A DNA stretch of 64,000 nt from contig NZ_CP035632.1 in NCBI RefSeq assembly GCF_008807075.1, forward strand, positions 2,170,001-2,234,000. The letters are read 5' to 3'. The DNA comes from Synechococcus sp. RSCCF101 (GTDB taxonomy: Bacteria > Cyanobacteriota > Cyanobacteriia > PCC-6307 > Cyanobiaceae). The position numbers and the translations under genes were made by a program. Of the stretch, positions 56,613-64,000 are shown piece by piece (the first letter of the stretch is position 1; each line of letters opens with the position of its first letter). Under the pieces are notes generated by a model. That model was given only the letters and a program-made list of their open reading frames with translations, did no database searches and had not been told where the DNA came from.

Positions 56613-57928
56613 GCGTCAGCGGCCAGCGCGTCCAGCAGGGGCTGGAGTTTCCACTCCAGCTCGCGGGCTTCGGCGGACGGATCGGAGTCGGCCACGATGC
56701 CGCAGCCGGCATGGGCCTGCAGGTGGCGGCCCTGCACCATCACGCTGCGGATCAGCACGTTGCTGTCGAGGCTGCCGTCGCCGTTGCAGAGCAGGAAGCT
56801 GCCGCAGTAGGGGCCCCGGGCGATCGGCTCCAGCTCGTTGAGCCGCTGGCAGGCCCGGATCTTCGGAGCCCCGCTGATGGAACCGGGCGGCCAGCAGGCC
56901 CGCAGCAGCGCGGCGGCGGCGTGGCCAGCGGCGAGCTCGCCCCGCACCACCGAGGTGAGGTGATGCACGCGGGCGTAGCTCTCCAGCCCCACCAGCTGGG
57001 GGACGCGGATGCTGCCGGGCCGGCAGAGCCGGCCGAGGTCGTGCCGCATCAGATCCACGATCATCACGTTCTCGGCCCGGTCCTTCGGGCTGCAGACCAG
57101 CTCGGCGGCCGCATCGGCATCGGCGATCGGGTCGGCGGCCCGGGGCCGCGTGCCCTTGATCGGCCGGGTCTCCACCTGCCCCGTGGCGCTCACCTGCAGA
57201 AACCGCTCCATCGAGGTGGAGAGCACGGCGTGCTCGCCGCTCACCATCAGGCCGGAGAAGGGGGCGGGGCAGCGCCGCCGCAGCCGCAGATAGAGGGCCA
57301 GCGGGTCGGGAGGCCGCGCCCGTTCGGCGCGCCGGCAGGCGGTGAGATTGGCCTGGAACAGATCCCCGGCGGCGATCAGTTGTCGCAGCTGGCCCACCTG
57401 CTCCCGGAAGCGCTCGGGCGGGGTGAGCCACTGCCAGGCCTCCTGCGGGATGGCCGGCTCGGCGGGCGGCGGGACCGGCCGGGTCTCCAGCAGCTCCCGG
57501 ACCGGCTCCCGCCAGCGGCGCAGGGCCTGCGGCCGGCCTTCCAGCTGCAGCGTGCGTTCGGCCAGGTCGAAGTGGAGCAGTGCGTCATGCCGGCAGGCCC
57601 GCAGCACCGGCAGCCGGGGGCTCTGCCAGTGCTCGGCCGGCTCCACCCAGGCGCCGGCCTCGTAGGCCAGCCAGGCCAGCCAGCGCTCGCCACTGCCGAC
57701 CAGCTCGGCCAGCAGGGCGAAGGGATTGCGGGCGCCGGGGCTGCCGGGCAGGCCCTCGCACAGCAGAGTCTCCTCGGGCCGGAGGCCCACCACGGCCCGG
57801 CGGCCCAGGGGGCTGCCGTCGCCATCGAGCCAGCTGAGCCCGTCGCGGCCGAAGGCCTGCGCCAGCTGTGGCACCAGCTCCTCCGGCGGGCGCCAGGGCA
57901 GGGCCTCGCGGCTCAGGTCGCCGCTCAC
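56609..57928 (-). CDS. pabB: Aminodeoxychorismate/anthranilate synthase component I
   Basis: The 439-residue chorismate-binding enzyme has the C-terminal signatures [77 protein letters not shown] and [17 protein letters not shown](R/S) and PG(S)ISGAPK motifs mark PabB/TrpE; the neighbour pabC favours PabB. It starts at GTG 57928, overlapping the queC stop by four bases, and its stop overlaps pabC likewise. Confidence 0.9.
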   Translation of the reverse strand: MSGDLSREALPWRPPEELVPQLAQAFGRDGLSWLDGDGSPLGRRAVVGLRPEETLLCEGLPGSPGARNPFALLAELVGSGERWLAWLAYEAGAWVEPAEHWQSPRLPVLRACRHDALLHFDLAERTLQLEGRPQALRRWREPVRELLETRPVPPPAEPAIPQEAWQWLTPPERFREQVGQLRQLIAAGDLFQANLTACRRAERARPPDPLALYLRLRRRCPAPFSGLMVSGEHAVLSTSMERFLQVSATGQVETRPIKGTRPRAADPIADADAAAELVCSPKDRAENVMIVDLMRHDLGRLCRPGSIRVPQLVGLESYARVHHLTSVVRGELAAGHAAAALLRACWPPGSISGAPKIRACQRLNELEPIARGPYCGSFLLCNGDGSLDSNVLIRSVMVQGRHLQAHAGCGIVADSDPSAEARELEWKLQPLLDALAADA

Positions 57929-58646
57929 CCGGCCTCGAGGGCCCGCCGGGCCCGCGGGCTGGCCAGATCCGGGCGTCCGGCCTCGATCAGGGCCGCATCG
58001 CGGATGCGGCAGCTGTCGCAGAGACCGCAGGGTTCGCTGCCGCCGCTGTAGCAGCTCCAGGTGCTGGCGATCGGCACATTCAGGCGCAGGGCCTCCTGCA
58101 CGATGCGGGTCTTGCTCCACTGCACCAGGGGCGCCCAGAGGCGCGGCGCGTGTCCCTCCCGGCCGGCCTTGCTGCTGAGGTTCGCCAGGTGCTGGAAGGC
58201 TTCCAGGTAGTCGGGACGGCAGTCGGGATAGCCTGAGTAGTCGATGGCGTTCACCCCCAGCACGAGGCGGCCGGCGCCGCGCGCCTCCGCCAGGCTCAGG
58301 GCGATGGCGATGAACACGGTGTTGCGGCCCGGCACGTAGGTGCTGGGGATGCGCCCGGCCTCCACGCCCTGCTGGGGCAGGGCCATGGCGGCATCGGTGA
58401 GGGAGGAGCCGCCCCAGCGGGCCAGATCCACCCGGATGGTGTGGTGCTCGGCCAGCCCGAGGCTCCCGGCCACCACGGCGGCGGCCTCCAGTTCGCGCCG
58501 GTGGCGCTGGCCGTAGTCGAAGGAGAGGCCGATCACCCGTTGCCCGTCCTCCAGGGCCAGGGCGGCGGCGGTGGCGGAATCCAGGCCGCCCGAGAGAAGG
58601 GCCACGGCGGTGCCGGCCGGACCCGGGGCGGAAGTGGCAGCTGCGG

Positions 58647-58650
<4 letters not shown>
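57925..58650 (-). CDS. queC: 7-cyano-7-deazaguanine synthase QueC
   Basis: QueC makes preQ0 from carboxydeazaguanine in queuosine synthesis. The 241 residues have the ATP-binding [48 protein letters not shown] and a zinc site [16 protein letters not shown]. Its ATG overlaps the GGDEF gene stop (ATGA) and its stop overlaps pabB. Confidence 0.94.
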
Positions 58651-63191
<4,541 letters not shown>

Positions 63192-63279
63192 GAAGGGTCC
63201 TGCCCGGCGAGGCATGCTCCCCTCCGGTCTAGGGCCGCCGGCGGCCACGGTCAGCTGCCCGGCCGGCGGCGGCTGAGGG

Positions 63280-64000
63280 TCATTCCGGCGGCGTCCAGGT
63301 GCTGGCCACATGCAGCTCCTCGAGCTGGCCGTCGCTGACGGCGGCGGGCGCCTGGGTCATCAGGCAGCGGGCCTGCTGGGTCTTGGGGAAGGCGATCGTG
63401 TCGCGGATCGACTCCTCTCCCGCCAGCAGCATGACCAGACGGTCGAGCCCGAAGGCCAGGCCTCCGTGGGGCGGGGCGCCGGTGGCCAGGGCGTCGATCA
63501 GGAAGCCGAACTGGCTGCGGGCCTCCTCCGCCGAGAGGCCCACGGTCTCCAGCACCTGCTGCTGCAGGGCGCTGTCGTGGATGCGCAGCGAGCCGCCGCC
63601 CAGCTCGAGGCCGTTGAGCACCAGGTCGTAGGCCTGGGCCCGGGCGGTGGGAAGGGTCTCGGACCAGCGCTGCGGGTCGCTGCCGAGATCCTCCGGGTTG
63701 GGGGCGCAGAAGGGGTGGTGCAGGGCCTCGAGGCGGTTCTCGTCGCTGTTGAGCTCGAACATCGGGAAGTCCACCACCCAGAGGAAGTGCCAGAGGTCGT
63801 TGTCCCGGTCGGCCGGGACCAGCCCCAGCTGGCGCGCCAGGAACTGACGCACCCGGTCGAGCGCCTTGTTCACCGTGGCGGTGTCGCCCGCCCCGAACAG
63901 CAGCAGGGTGCCGGGCTCGGCGCCGCTGCGCTCCAGCAGCTCGGCGCGGCGCTCGCCGGTGAGGGAGTCGCGGATGGCGCCGATCGTGTCGATCTCACCG
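63280..64000 (-). CDS. aspS: Aspartyl-tRNA synthetase (C-terminal part)
   Basis: The N-terminal part lies outside the window; about 240 codons are visible. The frame carries the bacterial insertion domain end ([20 protein letters not shown]), then [20 protein letters not shown] and the class II motif 3 region [20 protein letters not shown], followed by [16 protein letters not shown], a signature of AspRS. The tail is typical in length. Confidence 0.95.
   Translation of the reverse strand, partial: GEIDTIGAIRDSLTGERRAELLERSGAEPGTLLLFGAGDTATVNKALDRVRQFLARQLGLVPADRDNDLWHFLWVVDFPMFELNSDENRLEALHHPFCAPNPEDLGSDPQRWSETLPTARAQAYDLVLNGLELGGGSLRIHDSALQQQVLETVGLSAEEARSQFGFLIDALATGAPPHGGLAFGLDRLVMLLAGEESIRDTIAFPKTQQARCLMTQAPAAVSDGQLEELHVASTWTPPE

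Overview
The window is about 68% G+C, densely coded, and reads as a chromosome segment of a picocyanobacterium of the Synechococcus/Cyanobium group. The pointers are a lipoprotein-type PsbQ of photosystem II, ferredoxin-type nitrate reductase NarB with its cyanobacterial partner NarM, ferredoxin-nitrite reductase NirA, an NrtP-type nitrate permease, a urtABCDE urea ABC transporter, a group 2 sigma factor, glycogen phosphorylase and NtcA-like promoters. I see no rRNA, tRNA, CRISPR array, insertion sequence or phage gene.

Layout. 1-9 kb: end of a FAD oxidoreductase, psbQ, purU, an O-antigen-ligase-like membrane protein, a very long ORF joining a ClC chloride/proton exchanger to a radical SAM enzyme, and acnB. 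9-15 kb: DAHP synthase, a small conserved protein behind a CIRCE-like dyad, a phytol-kinase-like protein, a group 2 sigma factor and polyphosphate kinase. 14.9-20.1 kb: molybdenum cofactor genes (moaC, moeA, moaE, moaD, moaB, moaA, mobA). 20.3-31.7 kb: nitrogen oxide and cyanate use (nrtP, narB, narM, a TrpD2-like gene, cynS, a HEAT-repeat gene, a formate/nitrite-family channel, nirA), then two siroheme genes, of which cobA carries a one-base frameshift. 31.8-42.6 kb: an EAL protein, glgP, a four-gene ATP-grasp/alpha-E/transglutaminase/DUF2126 cassette and a PilZ protein. 42.6-55 kb: urease (ureABCD leftward, ureEFG rightward), urtABCDE, and fmdB/fmdA for formamide. 55.2-62.6 kb: a tightly overlapping leftward chain pyrG-queE-GGDEF-queC-pabB-pabC-lipoprotein, the last gene also frameshifted. 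62.7-64 kb: dps and the C-terminal part of aspS.

How it fits together. Roughly half the window is one nitrogen-scavenging island. Nitrate enters through NrtP and is reduced by NarB, which needs the Mo cofactor made by the moa/moe/mob genes. Nitrite is reduced by NirA, which needs siroheme (cobA and the CbiX-like chelatase). Cyanate, urea and formamide are each converted to ammonium. Four promoters of the island (nirA, the TrpD2-like/narM operon, urtA, fmdA) show an NtcA-like palindrome exactly 22 bases upstream of a -10-like hexamer. A perfect intrinsic terminator between urtA and urtB probably sets the excess of binding protein over permease.

The points most worth checking are the ClC/radical SAM fusion, the two frameshifts in seven-base G/C runs (cobA and the lipoprotein), the NtcA promoter set, the small ORFs in front of nirA and pyrG, the ATP-grasp/transglutaminase cassette, and the diguanylate cyclase embedded in a queuosine/PABA/CTP operon.
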